Assembly: GCF_003001955.1 (NCBI RefSeq)
Contig: NZ_PVNH01000014.1
Coordinates: 124,001 to 188,000, forward strand
Direction: 5' to 3'
DNA length: 64,000 nucleotides
DNA from: Prauserella shujinwangii
GTDB lineage: Bacteria; Actinomycetota; Actinomycetes; Mycobacteriales; Pseudonocardiaceae
Below are positions 35,371 to 44,730 of this stretch, piece by piece. The notes under the pieces are model-generated. The model was not told the DNA's origin. It worked only from the letters and a program-made list of their open reading frames with translations, and searched no databases. Both the position numbers and the translations under genes were made by a program. The number at the start of each line of letters is the position of its first letter. The stretch's first letter is position 1.

Positions 35371-35891
35371 GCACGAACCACGACGCTCCACAGCGGACGG
35401 AAGGGACCGCCCGTGCCGAGGCGCACGAGGTGGTCGGGAGCTACCGCTCCTACGCCGAGGCCGAGCGCGCGGTGGACTATCTGTCCGATCACGACTTCCC
35501 GGTGCGCCGCACCATGCTCGTGGGCCGTGGCCTGGAGATGGTGGAACGGATCACCGGCCGGTACACGTACTGGTCCGCGGCGGGCCGCGGAGCGGCGACG
35601 GGTGCCGTGGTCGGTGCTCTGTTCGGCTGGCTGTTCGGCCTGTTCGGCTGGGTGGAGCCGGTGGTCGGCTACCTGCTGCTCGCGCTCTACGGCGCCGTGT
35701 TCGGCGCGGTCGTCGGCGCGGTGATCGGCGCCCTGTTCGGGGTCGCCGCGCATGCCGCCACCCGCGGCAGGCGCGACTTCAGCTCGGTGCCCGGTTTCCG
35801 GGCGCGGTCCTACGACCTGCTGGTGGACACGGAGGTCGCCGACCAGGCCCGGCAGGTGCTCACCCGCGAGGACGCACCCGGAACCGGCTGA
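35367..35891 (+). CDS. General stress protein 17M-like membrane protein
   Basis: 174 aa from GTG with AAGGAGG 8 nt upstream. The N-terminal part ('[44 protein letters not shown]', about 22-65) is the GSP17M/YflT fold. Two Gly-rich helices (about 74-130) follow. Coupled to the universal stress protein gene by a 4-nt overlap, so the two stress proteins are co-made. Confidence 0.85.
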   Translation: MSTNHDAPQRTEGTARAEAHEVVGSYRSYAEAERAVDYLSDHDFPVRRTMLVGRGLEMVERITGRYTYWSAAGRGAATGAVVGALFGWLFGLFGWVEPVVGYLLLALYGAVFGAVVGAVIGALFGVAAHAATRGRRDFSSVPGFRARSYDLLVDTEVADQARQVLTREDAPGTG

Positions 35892-35915
35892 GGCCGGAGC
35901 TGGATCGCGCAGCAG

Positions 35916-35947
35916 AGGCGCCCCGGGTGTGGAAACCCGGGGCGCCT
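35916..35947. terminator. Rho-independent terminator between convergent genes
   Basis: AGGCGCCCCGGGT (35916-35928) pairs with ACCCGGGGCGCCT (35935-35947) over a 6-nt loop. It is followed by TT on the plus strand. It serves the stress-protein operon and possibly the convergent SatP-like gene. Confidence 0.85.
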
Positions 35948-35960
35948 TTCGTGCGGTGGG

Positions 35961-36719
35961 TCACTGACCGATCTTGATGCCCGGCTCACCGAGCGAGTAC
36001 TGGATGGTGTCCTTCGGCTTGGCGCCGGGGGCGTTGGGCTCGGGGCCCATCTTGCCGACCGGCAGGATGACGCGCTTGAACGTCGCCTCCAGCACCATCG
36101 CGCTGGCCGTGTACCACGCGAACACCGCCGAGGCGACCAGCACGTTGCCCGCGATCGTCTCGATGATGCCCCAGCCGCCGATCAGGCCGATCGCCAGCAG
36201 CGTCGCACCGGCCGCCAGGGTGAGCAGCACCAGGGAGAGAGCCACGTTCTCCGCCATGGCGGCAATGCCGCCGACCCAGGTCACGGCCGCGAGGCCGATG
36301 AACCAGAAGCCGAACGCCGTCGCGGCGACCGGACTGGTCGCGGGGCCGGGCAGGACGCCACCGGCAACCAGCAGGTGGTAGATCCCGTACCCGATCCAGA
36401 ACGATCCCCAGGCACCGTGCATCGCGGTCGCGAGGGCGTCCCGCGCGCGGTAGGACCACATGCCGGCCAGGAACTGGGCGATACCGCCGAACGTCAGCGC
36501 GAACGACGACAGCACCAGCGGCGTGGTGGTGTCATTGCCGTACCAGCCGCCGATGTTGGCCGCGACCATGAACGTGGCGACGGCGAATCCGTAGAGGCCC
36601 AGGATCGACGGCGCCGCCACCGGGCTCAGGTTGATGTGCGTGTGGTCCTTCCAGAAGGTGAACTCCGAGTCTTCCCTCGTCTGTCCGTGACCGTTGGTCA
36701 CGCTCGCACTTCGGGTCAT
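35961..36719 (-). CDS. SatP/GPR1-FUN34-YaaH family acetate transporter
   Basis: This 252-aa protein has six predicted helices. N-terminal landmark: 'HINLSPVAAPSILGLYGFAVATFMVAAN' (about 28-55, variant of the NPAPLGL motif); later 'GIAQFLAGMWSYRARDALATAMHGAWGSFWIGYGIY'. The family moves acetate/succinate with protons. ATG with AAGGAG upstream. A GGGTAT-type promoter 47 nt upstream places it with the stress genes. Confidence 0.85.
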   Translation of the reverse strand: MTRSASVTNGHGQTREDSEFTFWKDHTHINLSPVAAPSILGLYGFAVATFMVAANIGGWYGNDTTTPLVLSSFALTFGGIAQFLAGMWSYRARDALATAMHGAWGSFWIGYGIYHLLVAGGVLPGPATSPVAATAFGFWFIGLAAVTWVGGIAAMAENVALSLVLLTLAAGATLLAIGLIGGWGIIETIAGNVLVASAVFAWYTASAMVLEATFKRVILPVGKMGPEPNAPGAKPKDTIQYSLGEPGIKIGQ

Positions 36720-36765
36720 CTGATTGCGCTCCTTGCTCTGTCGGATCGTCAGGACCCTTCTGCGC

Positions 36766-36791
36766 ATACCCGCCGCCGCGGGAGGTAACTC
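36766..36791 (-). promoter_or_regulatory. SigF/SigB-type promoter for the SatP-like gene
   Basis: Minus strand: GAGTT (36791-36787), 15 nt, GGGTAT (36771-36766). The -35 box is weaker than at the antiporter or CBS promoters. Confidence 0.55.
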
Positions 36792-36890
36792 GCTCCCTCG
36801 GCGCTTTTCCGATTCGTGACCTCCGGTCGCGGCCGGGACGGTCCGGAACCACACTCGAAGCGTCGGTCCCGCGCAGAGGAAGGGCGAGCG

Positions 36891-37355
36891 ATGATGGCGG
36901 CCAAGAGCTCGAATCAGTCCAGGTCAGGCGGGCTCTACGTGCGCGAGATACGGCTCTCGCTGCGCAACAACTCCGGTGCCTACGGCTTCTCGGTGCTCAT
37001 CACGTGCGCGCTGGCGATGCTGAACTCGCAGCTGGGGATGCCCGCCACCGCGCACATCTTCCTGTTCGTGGTCGGCGCCGTGGTGAGTTTCCTCGCCGTC
37101 GAGGCGCTCGCGACGAGAGGGTTCCGCCGGTCCCTCGGCGGCGACGAGCAGACGAAGGTGGTCGCCCTGGGCAGCTCGTTCAGCGTGGTCTCGATCTCCC
37201 TGGGGGTGGGCGCGACCGCCCTGTGCGGCCTGTTCCTGCCGGTCGCGCCGGCCTGGTTCGCGGGCTCGTTCGCGGCGTCCACCACCTACCTGCTGCTCAA
37301 CGGGCTGGAAATGACGGTCGCCCGGCACATCGAGGAGGCCAGGGACGTCGCCTGA
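36891..37355 (+). CDS. Small membrane protein of unknown function
   Basis: This 154-aa protein has four predicted helices between about 30 and 140 and a cytoplasmic N-terminus with 'LYVREIRLSLRNNSGAYGFSVLITC'. ATG pairs at 36891 and 36894; GAGGAAGGGCGAG precedes. No family recognised. It lies 38 nt upstream of the antiporter-like gene at 37394 and may be co-expressed. Confidence 0.65.
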   Translation: MMAAKSSNQSRSGGLYVREIRLSLRNNSGAYGFSVLITCALAMLNSQLGMPATAHIFLFVVGAVVSFLAVEALATRGFRRSLGGDEQTKVVALGSSFSVVSISLGVGATALCGLFLPVAPAWFAGSFAASTTYLLLNGLEMTVARHIEEARDVA

Positions 37356-37393
37356 GGTGTAGCCGTCGCGGGATCGGGCTACCCCCCGCGACG

Positions 37394-38683
37394 ATGAACG
37401 CCTCCAGCGGCGCCCAGCGGCGCCAGGTTCTCGCGCTGGTGGGCGCGGCGGGGCTGTGCGTGCCCGCGCTCCTGCTGCGTTTCGTGATCGGGCACGTCAG
37501 CGCGCCCGTGGGGACGCTCGCCTACGGCGCCGCGTTCATCGGCGCCGCGCTGTTGCTGGTGTGGGGCACCGAGCTCGCGCAGCTGGAGGTGCCGACCGGC
37601 CTGGCGCTCTCGGCGCTGGCGGTCATCGCGATCCTGCCGGAGTACGCGATCGACCTGCTGTTCGCGTACCAGGCCGGGCAGAACCCGGGCACGTCGTCGC
37701 TGGCGCTGGCCAACATGACCGGCGCCAACCGGCTGCTCATCGGCATCGGCTGGTCGGTGGTGGTGTTCGTCGGGGCCGTCAGTTACCACCGGGCCCGGCG
37801 CCGGGGTGCGGACGGCACGGGTGAACGCCGCTACTCCATGCATCTGCGGCGGCTGGCGACCGTGGACCTCGTGGTGCTCGCCGCCGCGTCGCTCTACATG
37901 CTGCACATCCCACTGCGGTCGACGCTCACTCTGGTCGACTCGGCGGTGTTGCTGTCCCTGTTCGGCTTCTACGTGTTCCGGCTCGTCCGGGCGCCACAGG
38001 AGGAACCGGAGTTCATCGGTCCGCCCGCTCTGATCAACCGGTTGCCGACCGCCAAGCGCAGGACGGTCGTCGTCGTCCTGATGGGATCGGCCGCCGCCGT
38101 GATCGTCCTCATGGCACACCCGCTGAGCGACTCCATCGTCCAGACTGGCCAGTTGCTCGGTCTGGACAAGTTCCTCATGGTGCAGTGGGTGGCGCCGCTG
38201 GCCACCGAGTCCGCCGAGCTGGTGCCTGCATGCCTGTTCGCGTGGCGGCAACTGCCGAACAAGGGGCTGGGCACCCTGCTGTCCTCGAAGATCAACCAGT
38301 GGACATTGCTGGTGAGCATGGTGCCCGCCGCGTACGCGCTGGCGGCGGGCAGCCTGAACGGCATGCCGATCAGCCCGACGCAGCAGCAGGCCATCCTGCT
38401 CACGTCGGCACAGTCGGTGTTCGCGATGAGCCTGCTGTTCGACCTCCGGCTGTCGGTGCCGCAGGCCGCGCTCATCCTCACGCTGTTCCTCTCCGACGTG
38501 GCGGGCAGCGTGGTCCTCAGCGATGACGCGCGTTCGGTGCTGCGGCTGACCCTGTCGGCGGTGTACCTGGTCCTCGCGGTGGCCAGGATCGCCCGGCTGC
38601 GGCACCGGATTCCCGGTGTCCTCAGGGACGGGACGCGGACCCACCCGGAGCGGCTGCTCGGGGAACGGGAACCCACGGGCTGA
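37394..38683 (+). CDS. Sodium/calcium exchanger (CaCA) family antiporter
   Basis: This 429-aa protein has ten to eleven predicted helices in two homologous halves. The alpha-1 repeat reads 'ILPEYAIDLLFAYQAG...SSLALANMTGANRLLIGIGW' (about 78-120) with the acidic residue in PEYA. The alpha-2 repeat is 'QWVAPLATESAELVPACLFAW' with the Glu pair in ATESAE. The centre holds a cytoplasmic loop. It exchanges cations (Ca2+ or others) for H+/Na+. No clear promoter of the GGGTA type: the GGGCTACC upstream does not fit. Confidence 0.85.
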   Translation: MNASSGAQRRQVLALVGAAGLCVPALLLRFVIGHVSAPVGTLAYGAAFIGAALLLVWGTELAQLEVPTGLALSALAVIAILPEYAIDLLFAYQAGQNPGTSSLALANMTGANRLLIGIGWSVVVFVGAVSYHRARRRGADGTGERRYSMHLRRLATVDLVVLAAASLYMLHIPLRSTLTLVDSAVLLSLFGFYVFRLVRAPQEEPEFIGPPALINRLPTAKRRTVVVVLMGSAAAVIVLMAHPLSDSIVQTGQLLGLDKFLMVQWVAPLATESAELVPACLFAWRQLPNKGLGTLLSSKINQWTLLVSMVPAAYALAAGSLNGMPISPTQQQAILLTSAQSVFAMSLLFDLRLSVPQAALILTLFLSDVAGSVVLSDDARSVLRLTLSAVYLVLAVARIARLRHRIPGVLRDGTRTHPERLLGEREPTG

Positions 38684-38728
38684 CCGATCCGGTTGTTTCG
38701 CCCGGTTCGTACGGGGAAGGGGAACGGT

Positions 38729-39379
38729 GTGCGGGATGAGACGACGAACGGCGACCGCGAGGGCAGGGCCCTCACCGCGACCCGGATGGCGGCCGACGTC
38801 GTCCGGGCCGGTCTCGCCGTGGCCGCCGTGGTCGTGGCGATCCTCGGCTCGGTCGACGGCGCGGTCCGGCTCGGCGTGGCGGCGGCCGTGCTGCTGGTGC
38901 CGCGGCTCGGGAAGGTGCCGCCGCTGTTCGACCTGGCGGTGTGCCTGACGATCCCGACGGCGATGATCGCCTCGATCCTCGGCTGGTACCAGAGCGTGCC
39001 CTGGATCGACTGGGTACTGCACACAGTGGACACCGGCGCCATCGCGGCCGCGCTGCACCTGTTACTGATCCGTGCCGAGGTGTTCCCGCCGCTGCTCGAC
39101 CGCGGCGTCCGGACGGTCGCGAACCCGCTGCTGACGCTGATGCTCGGCTGGACCATCGGCATGCTGTGGGAGTTCTACGAGTGGATCGGCGAGCGCCTTC
39201 TCGGCATGGAGATGGTGGTGGGCTACACCGACACGGTCGGCGACCTGCTCGCCGACGGCGCAGGCTCGCTCGGCGCGGGCCTCCTGCTGACGTTGTGGGC
39301 CACCACGATCGGCAGGCGCAGGCACCGGTGGCTGGTCGCCGCGGGTGCCGCCGACCACGGTCGTTCCCTCCGCACGTGA
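38729..39379 (+). CDS. DUF2238/YjdF-like integral membrane protein
   Basis: 216 aa from GTG preceded by GGAAGGGG. Five or six helices; motifs 'WIDWVLHTVDTGAIAAALHLLL', 'MLWEFYEWIGERLLGMEM' and 'YTDTVGDLLADGAGSLGAGLLL' place conserved acidic residues near the membrane, a pattern shared with YjdF proteins. A clearer member of the family occurs at 50231-50869. Function unknown. Confidence 0.68.
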   Translation: MRDETTNGDREGRALTATRMAADVVRAGLAVAAVVVAILGSVDGAVRLGVAAAVLLVPRLGKVPPLFDLAVCLTIPTAMIASILGWYQSVPWIDWVLHTVDTGAIAAALHLLLIRAEVFPPLLDRGVRTVANPLLTLMLGWTIGMLWEFYEWIGERLLGMEMVVGYTDTVGDLLADGAGSLGAGLLLTLWATTIGRRRHRWLVAAGAADHGRSLRT

Positions 39380-39408
39380 CCCTGGAATCCGATCGAAGGA
39401 GACTCGTC

Positions 39409-39918
39409 ATGCCACCGTATGGAAACCTGCGTCGCCGCCTCGCCGGGACCGCCGCGGCCGGACTGCTGGCCGCCGCCCCATTCGCCCTCACCGCGTGCGG
39501 TGGCGAGTCCGCCGGTCCCGAGCAGGGTGCCGATGTCGGGGACGTCGCCGGGGACGACTGGTTCGGCGACAACGAGTACGTCGGCAGGCAGGTGACCCTC
39601 AGCGCCACCGTCGACGAGGTCGTCGGACCGCGCAGCTTCGTGCTCGGCGCGCAGGACTACGGCGACGACTCCGTGCTGGTGCTGGCCCAGCGCGACGCTC
39701 CCGACGTGCAGGAGGGCAACGTCGTGCAGGTGACCGGGACGGTGCGGGAGTTCGACTACCAGAACTACGAGGCCGACTACGCGCTCGGCGCCGCCGACCT
39801 CTACGAGCCGTACGGCGGTGAGGAGTTCCTCGTCGCGCAGAACATCGACAAGTCGGTGCCGCAGGAGAACGGCACCGGCGGCAACACGGCCGGTAACACC
39901 GGCGGCAACACGGGCTGA
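39409..39918 (+). CDS. Putative lipoprotein with Gly-Asn-Thr-rich tail
   Basis: This 169-aa protein has a signal sequence with lipobox LTAC (Cys about 28). The mature domain ('VGRQVTLSATVDEVVGPRSFVLGAQDYGDDSVLVL...VVQVTGTVREF', about 50-120) looks like an OB/NirD-type beta barrel. The C-terminus repeats Gly-Gly-Asn-Thr. Function unknown. AAGGAG upstream. The next gene starts 8 nt after the stop. Confidence 0.72.
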   Translation: MPPYGNLRRRLAGTAAAGLLAAAPFALTACGGESAGPEQGADVGDVAGDDWFGDNEYVGRQVTLSATVDEVVGPRSFVLGAQDYGDDSVLVLAQRDAPDVQEGNVVQVTGTVREFDYQNYEADYALGAADLYEPYGGEEFLVAQNIDKSVPQENGTGGNTAGNTGGNTG

Positions 39919-39926
39919 GCGCGTCG

Positions 39927-41399
39927 TTGACCGAACACCGCGACAGCGGGCCCGGCCTGACCGGCGCGACCGAGCGGTTCGCCGCGCGAACCGCCGGCGC
40001 ACTGGTCCTGGTCGTCGCCTGCGGCCTCGGCTTCGCCCTCCTGCTCGCTCTGCTCCGGCTGCGCTGGGCCCCGCTGCGGGACGCCGACCGGGCGGTCGCC
40101 GACCGGCTGAACCTCGTCGTGTCGGGCAACGACCGGCTCGCGTCGGCGCTCGACGCCGTGACGCGACTCGGCGGGGCGACCGTCCTCGCCTGGGTGCTCA
40201 CGGTCGGCGTGCTGTACCTGCTCATCCGGCGCCTGCCGTGGGTGGCGCTCTACGTGTCGGTCACCGCCATCGGCGGGATGGTGCTCAGCACCCTGGTCAA
40301 AACGCTCGTCGACCGCATCCGCCCGGTCGTCGACGTGCCGGTCGGCACCGCGCCGGGACCGAGTTTCCCCAGCGGGCACGCGCTGGGCTCGCTGGTGGGC
40401 TACGGCGTGCTGTTCCTGGTGTTCGCGCCCGCCGTCTCCCGGCGTGTCCGCCGCATCCTCGCCGCGGTGGTGGCGCTGCTCGTGCTCGCGATCGGCTTCA
40501 CGCGCATGGCGCTCGGTGTGCACTACCTCACCGACGTGCTCGGCGGCTGGCTGCTCGGGGCACTGTGGCTCACCGCGACGACGGTCGCGTTCCGCCGCTG
40601 GCTTGGCGATCTCGGCGCCCGGCGGGTGTCACCCACAGCGACGATCGGGCCCGAGGCCGCTGGTGCGGTCGAGCCGGCCCCGCGCGACCGGCCCCCCGCG
40701 CTGGCGAGCCCCGGCCGCCAGCTCGCGGCGCTCGCGGTCGCCTGGGTGCTGGTGGGCGGTGTGCTTCTCGGCGTCGGCGAATGGCTGCAGGGTGCGGGCC
40801 CCGGCCCGCAGGCCCCGGGATGGGACCAAGCGGTGTCCCGGTGGCTGGTCGGCGTGCGGACGCCGGCGCTCACCGCGGTCACCTCCTTCGTCGCCAAGCT
40901 CAGCGACACCGCGGGCATCGCCGCCGGAGCCATGGTCTTCGGTCCCCTCGCGATCGCGCTCAGCCGCAGCTGGCGGCCCATGCTCTTCCTGGCGGTCGCG
41001 CTCCTCGGCGAGGTGACGCTGTACCTGGTGGTGGCCAACGCCGTGAGCCGCGCCCGCCCGCACGTGCCCGACCTGGTCACCGGCCTGCCCGCGCAGCAGA
41101 GCTTCCCCTCTGGTCACCTCACCGCGGCCATCGCGCTGTACCTCGGTACGGCGCTGCTCGCGACGTCCGCGACCCGCGGCTGGTGGCGCTGGCCGTTCGT
41201 GGCCCTCGCCGTGCTGATTCCCCTGCTGGTGGCGTTCCAGCGGGTCTACGCCGGCGCCCACTACCTCAGCGACGTGCTGGGCAGCGTGCTGCTGGCCGTC
41301 CCGTGGACCCTGGTCGCGTGGTGGGTCCTCCGCCCCGGCGAGGCGTTCACCGGGGAGGAGTCCGCCCGGCGACGGTTTTCGAACCGCCGCGGTGGGTAG
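39927..41399 (+). CDS. Membrane protein with two PAP2 phosphatase domains
   Basis: 490 aa from TTG 8 nt after the previous stop. Two PAP2 (lipid phosphatase) domains are fused. The first is about 60-225 with 'KTLVDRIRP' (KX6RP), 'PSGHALG' and 'GVHYLTDVLGG'. The second is about 265-470 with 'VSRARP', 'PSGHLTA' and 'AGAHYLSDVLGS'. In the second domain the Lys of the first signature motif appears absent, so that half may be less active. Likely substrates are phosphatidate or prenyl diphosphates at the outer face of the membrane. Most family members have a single domain. Confidence 0.85.
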   Translation: MTEHRDSGPGLTGATERFAARTAGALVLVVACGLGFALLLALLRLRWAPLRDADRAVADRLNLVVSGNDRLASALDAVTRLGGATVLAWVLTVGVLYLLIRRLPWVALYVSVTAIGGMVLSTLVKTLVDRIRPVVDVPVGTAPGPSFPSGHALGSLVGYGVLFLVFAPAVSRRVRRILAAVVALLVLAIGFTRMALGVHYLTDVLGGWLLGALWLTATTVAFRRWLGDLGARRVSPTATIGPEAAGAVEPAPRDRPPALASPGRQLAALAVAWVLVGGVLLGVGEWLQGAGPGPQAPGWDQAVSRWLVGVRTPALTAVTSFVAKLSDTAGIAAGAMVFGPLAIALSRSWRPMLFLAVALLGEVTLYLVVANAVSRARPHVPDLVTGLPAQQSFPSGHLTAAIALYLGTALLATSATRGWWRWPFVALAVLIPLLVAFQRVYAGAHYLSDVLGSVLLAVPWTLVAWWVLRPGEAFTGEESARRRFSNRRGG

Positions 41400-41409
41400 T
41401 GCCTGGGGC

Positions 41410-43353
41410 GTGAGTTCTACGGTGGAGACGGGAACGATCGAGACCAGAGTGCCGTCCCGGCTGGACCGGCTGCCGTGGTCGCACTTCCACTGGCGCGTCC
41501 TGATCGGACTCGGCACGGTGTGGATCCTCGACGGGCTCGAGGTCACCATCGTCGGGTCGGTGGCCGCCCGGCTGACCGATCCGGAGACCCAGATCAACCT
41601 GTCGGCCGCGGACATCGGGATCGCCGCCGCCTTCTACGTCACCGGGGCCTGTCTCGGTGCGTTATTCTTCGGGCAGCTCACCGACCGGTTCGGCCGCAAG
41701 AAGCTGTTCATCATCACCCTCGGTGTCTATGTCGCGGCCACCGTCGCCACCGCGTTCGCGTTCGCCCCCTGGTACTTCTTCCTCGCCCGCTTCTTCACCG
41801 GCGCGGGGATCGGCGGCGAGTACGCCGCGATCAACTCGGCCATTGACGAGCTGATGCCTGCCCGGGTCCGGGGACGGGTGGACCTGGTCATCAACGGCAC
41901 CTACTGGCTCGGCGCCGCCATCGGCGCCGCGCTCGCGATCCTCTTCCTCAACAAGGCGATCTTCCCCGCGGACCTCGGCTGGCGGCTCGCGTTCGGCATG
42001 GGCGCGCTGCTCGGCTTCGTGATCCTGCTGGTGCGGCGGCACGTGCCGGAGAGCCCGCGCTGGCTGTTCATCCACGGCCGCGAGGACGAGGCCGAACGCA
42101 TCGTCCGCGGCATCGAGGACCGGGTCACGGAGGAGACCGGCCAGCCGCTCGGCGAGCCCGACGACTCGATCACCGTGCGGCAGCGCCGCACCATCCCGTT
42201 CCGCACCATCGCCCGCACCGCGTTCAAGGTGTACCCCAAGCGGGCGGTGCTCGGGCTCGCGCTGTTCATCGGCCAGGCGTTCATCTACAACGGCATCACG
42301 TTCAACCTCGGCACCCTGTTCAACAACTACTACGGGGTGGCGTCCGGGATGGTGCCGGTGTTCGTCATCGCCTACGCGATCGGCAACTTCCTCGGTCCGG
42401 TGACGCTCGGCCGGATGTTCGACACGGTCGGCCGCAAGCAGATGATCAGCATCTCCTACCTCGGCTCCGCGCTGCTGGTGGTGCCGCTGATCTGGGTGTT
42501 CCTGGCCCAGTTCGGTGGGCAGTGGACCTTCCTCGGGTTCGTCGTGGCCACGTTCTTCCTGGCCTCCGCGGGCGCGAGCGCGGCCTACCTCACCGTCAGC
42601 GAGATCTTCCCGATGGAGACGCGGGCACTGGCCATCGCGTTCTTCTACGCCGTCGGCACGGCCTGCGGCGGGATCGCGGGCCCGCTGCTGTTCGGGCAGT
42701 TCATCGACTCGGGTGACCGGACGCTGGTCGCGATCGGCTTCGCCATCGCCGCGGGTGTCATGGCCCTCGGCGGCGTCGCCGAGCTCGTGTTCGGGGTCCG
42801 CGCCGAGCAGAACTCGCTCGAGGACATCGCCAAGCCGCTCACCGCCGAGGAGGCCGAGGAAGGCGGCGGCGAGCGGGCACGCCCGGAGGGGAAGCCCGAC
42901 GAGGAGGGAGAAGAACCCGGGGACGAGCTGGAGGCCGAGCGCGGGCGGCGGGCGGAGGCCGAACGCAGGGCCGACGTCGCCGAGCGCGCCGCCGAACGGC
43001 GGCAGGCCGACGCCGACCGCGCCCGGCGCGCCCTGGAACGCGCCGAGCGCAGGCAGGCCCGCTGGCGACCGGGTCCCGGTTCGCTGGTCGGCTCGTGGGG
43101 GCTCGGCGTGGACCCGGGTCACGCGGCCGCCGCCGACGAGGCGCTGGAGCTGGAGATCGAGATGATCGACCACGCGCTGCGCGAGCACGGCCCGACGCGG
43201 CGGGACGCGCTCGCCGAGATGGTCGGCGCGCGCTACTGGGGCCCCGGCCGGTTCGGCTCGGCTCTGCGGGCGGCTGTCGACGAGGGCCGGGTGCGCAGGT
43301 TCTCCCGGCGGGTGTACGGCCCGGCGGGCGATCACCAGCGCGCCCGGAGGTGA
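41410..43353 (+). CDS. MFS transporter with coiled-coil and winged-helix-like C-terminal extension
   Basis: 647 aa from GTG 41410 (another in-frame GTG at 41392 would overlap the upstream gene). The first 470 residues are a 12-helix MFS transporter: 'GQLTDRFGRKKLF' (motif A), '[25 protein letters not shown]', 'HVPESPRWLFIHGREDEAE' and 'TLGRMFDTVGRKQMI' in the second half. Residues about 480-575 are highly charged and heptad-like. The last about 70 ('IDHALREHGPTRRDALAEMVGARYWGPGRFGSALRAAVDEGRVRRFSRRVYG') look like a small winged helix. Substrate unknown, possibly organic acids or sugars. SD is weak. The stop is 6 nt before cydA. Confidence 0.83.
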   Translation: MSSTVETGTIETRVPSRLDRLPWSHFHWRVLIGLGTVWILDGLEVTIVGSVAARLTDPETQINLSAADIGIAAAFYVTGACLGALFFGQLTDRFGRKKLFIITLGVYVAATVATAFAFAPWYFFLARFFTGAGIGGEYAAINSAIDELMPARVRGRVDLVINGTYWLGAAIGAALAILFLNKAIFPADLGWRLAFGMGALLGFVILLVRRHVPESPRWLFIHGREDEAERIVRGIEDRVTEETGQPLGEPDDSITVRQRRTIPFRTIARTAFKVYPKRAVLGLALFIGQAFIYNGITFNLGTLFNNYYGVASGMVPVFVIAYAIGNFLGPVTLGRMFDTVGRKQMISISYLGSALLVVPLIWVFLAQFGGQWTFLGFVVATFFLASAGASAAYLTVSEIFPMETRALAIAFFYAVGTACGGIAGPLLFGQFIDSGDRTLVAIGFAIAAGVMALGGVAELVFGVRAEQNSLEDIAKPLTAEEAEEGGGERARPEGKPDEEGEEPGDELEAERGRRAEAERRADVAERAAERRQADADRARRALERAERRQARWRPGPGSLVGSWGLGVDPGHAAAADEALELEIEMIDHALREHGPTRRDALAEMVGARYWGPGRFGSALRAAVDEGRVRRFSRRVYGPAGDHQRARR

Positions 43354-43359
43354 TGGTTG

Positions 43360-44730
43360 GTGTCGTGGCCGGTGCTCGCCGAGGTCACCACCCCGGCGAA
43401 CCTGATGGCGGCACGCACACAGATGGCGCTGTCGCTCGGCTGGCACATCATCATCGCCTGCTTCGGCGTCGGCATGCCCGCCATCACGGTCTTCGCCGAG
43501 TGGCGCGCGCTGCGCACGGGCGACGAGACCTACCGGCTGCTCGCGCACCGGTGGGCCAAGGCGATGGGCGTGCTGTTCGCGGTCGGCGCCGTGTCCGGCA
43601 CCATCCTCAGCTTCGAGATGGGTGTGCTGTGGCCCGGCCTGATGGAGACCTACGGCCAGGTGATCGGGCTGCCGTTCACCCTGGAGGGGTTCGCGTTCTT
43701 CATCGAGGCGATCTTCCTCGGCATCTACCTCTACGCCTGGGACCGGCTGCCGCCGAAGACCCACCTGCTGACCGGGATCCCCGTGTGCGTGGCCGGGGTC
43801 GCCTCGGCGTTCTTCGTGGTGTGCGCGAACGCGTGGATGAACCAGCCGCGGGGCTTCGACCTGGAGAACGGCATTGTCACGGAGGTCGAGCCGTGGGCGG
43901 CCATGTTCAACCCGGCCACTCCACCGCAGACCGTCCACATGATCCTCGCGGCGTTCCTGGTCGCCGGGTTCGGTATGGCGAGTGTCTACGCGGTCGCCAT
44001 CCTGCGTGGCCGGAACGACCGCTACCACCGGCTCGGTTTCGCCATCCCGTTCACCGTCGCCGCCGTGCTGACGCCCGTGCAGATCGGGGTGGGGGACTGG
44101 GCCGCGCACTTCCTCGCCACCAACCAGCCGGTGAAGCTGGCCGCCATCGAGGGGCTCTACGAGACGTCGCAGGGGGTGCCGCTGCGGATCGGCGGCTTCT
44201 ACTCCGACGGCGAGATGCACTACGCGCTGGAGATCCCCAACCTGCTCTCGCTGCTGGCGCACTGGGATCCGAACGCGACCGTCCTCGGGCTCGCGGAGGT
44301 GCCGCCCGACCAGCGGCCACCGGTCAACATCGTGCACTGGGCGTTCCAGATCATGGTCGCCATGGGCTTCGCCCTGCTGGCACTCGGTGCGTGGGCGCTG
44401 ATCGTGCGGTGGCGGCGCAAGCGGCTGCCGGAGTCGCGCTGGTTCTACCGGTGCGCCGCCTTCTCCGGGCTCGCGTCGGTGCTCGCGCTGGAGGCAGGCT
44501 GGGTGACCACCGAGGTGGGCAGGCAGCCGTGGATCGTCTGGGGTGTCATGCGGGTCGAGGACGCCGTGACCCCGGTGCCCGGCCTCGTGGCCGGGCTCGC
44601 CGTGGTGACCGGGGTGTACGTGCTGCTGACCGTGGCCACAGTGGCTGTCCTGCGCAGGCTCGCGAAGGCACCGCTGCCGCTGGCGCCGCAGGAGGCCGAG
44701 ACCGGTGACACCGAGCGAGGTGAACCATGA
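43360..44730 (+). CDS. cydA: Cytochrome bd ubiquinol oxidase subunit I
   Basis: 456 aa. GTG at 43360 is preferred; TTG at 43357 is possible (SD GGAGG 9 or 6 nt away). Haem ligands are visible: His29 in 'SLGWHIIIACFG', His in 'PQTVHMILAAF' and Met in 'HWAFQIMVAMGF'. 'GRQPWIVWGVMRVEDAVTPVP' near 395 is the family signature. The quinol-binding loop is short, as in the cyanide-insensitive (CioA-like) branch. It reduces O2 to water with menaquinol in the plasma membrane without proton pumping. Coupled to cydB by an ATGA overlap. No cydDC genes nearby. Confidence 0.93.
   Translation: MSWPVLAEVTTPANLMAARTQMALSLGWHIIIACFGVGMPAITVFAEWRALRTGDETYRLLAHRWAKAMGVLFAVGAVSGTILSFEMGVLWPGLMETYGQVIGLPFTLEGFAFFIEAIFLGIYLYAWDRLPPKTHLLTGIPVCVAGVASAFFVVCANAWMNQPRGFDLENGIVTEVEPWAAMFNPATPPQTVHMILAAFLVAGFGMASVYAVAILRGRNDRYHRLGFAIPFTVAAVLTPVQIGVGDWAAHFLATNQPVKLAAIEGLYETSQGVPLRIGGFYSDGEMHYALEIPNLLSLLAHWDPNATVLGLAEVPPDQRPPVNIVHWAFQIMVAMGFALLALGAWALIVRWRRKRLPESRWFYRCAAFSGLASVLALEAGWVTTEVGRQPWIVWGVMRVEDAVTPVPGLVAGLAVVTGVYVLLTVATVAVLRRLAKAPLPLAPQEAETGDTERGEP

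Noticed and set aside
37369-37393. GGGCTACC upstream of the CaCA antiporter as a stress promoter
   Set aside because: An inserted C breaks the GGGTA hexamer and no -35 box fits.
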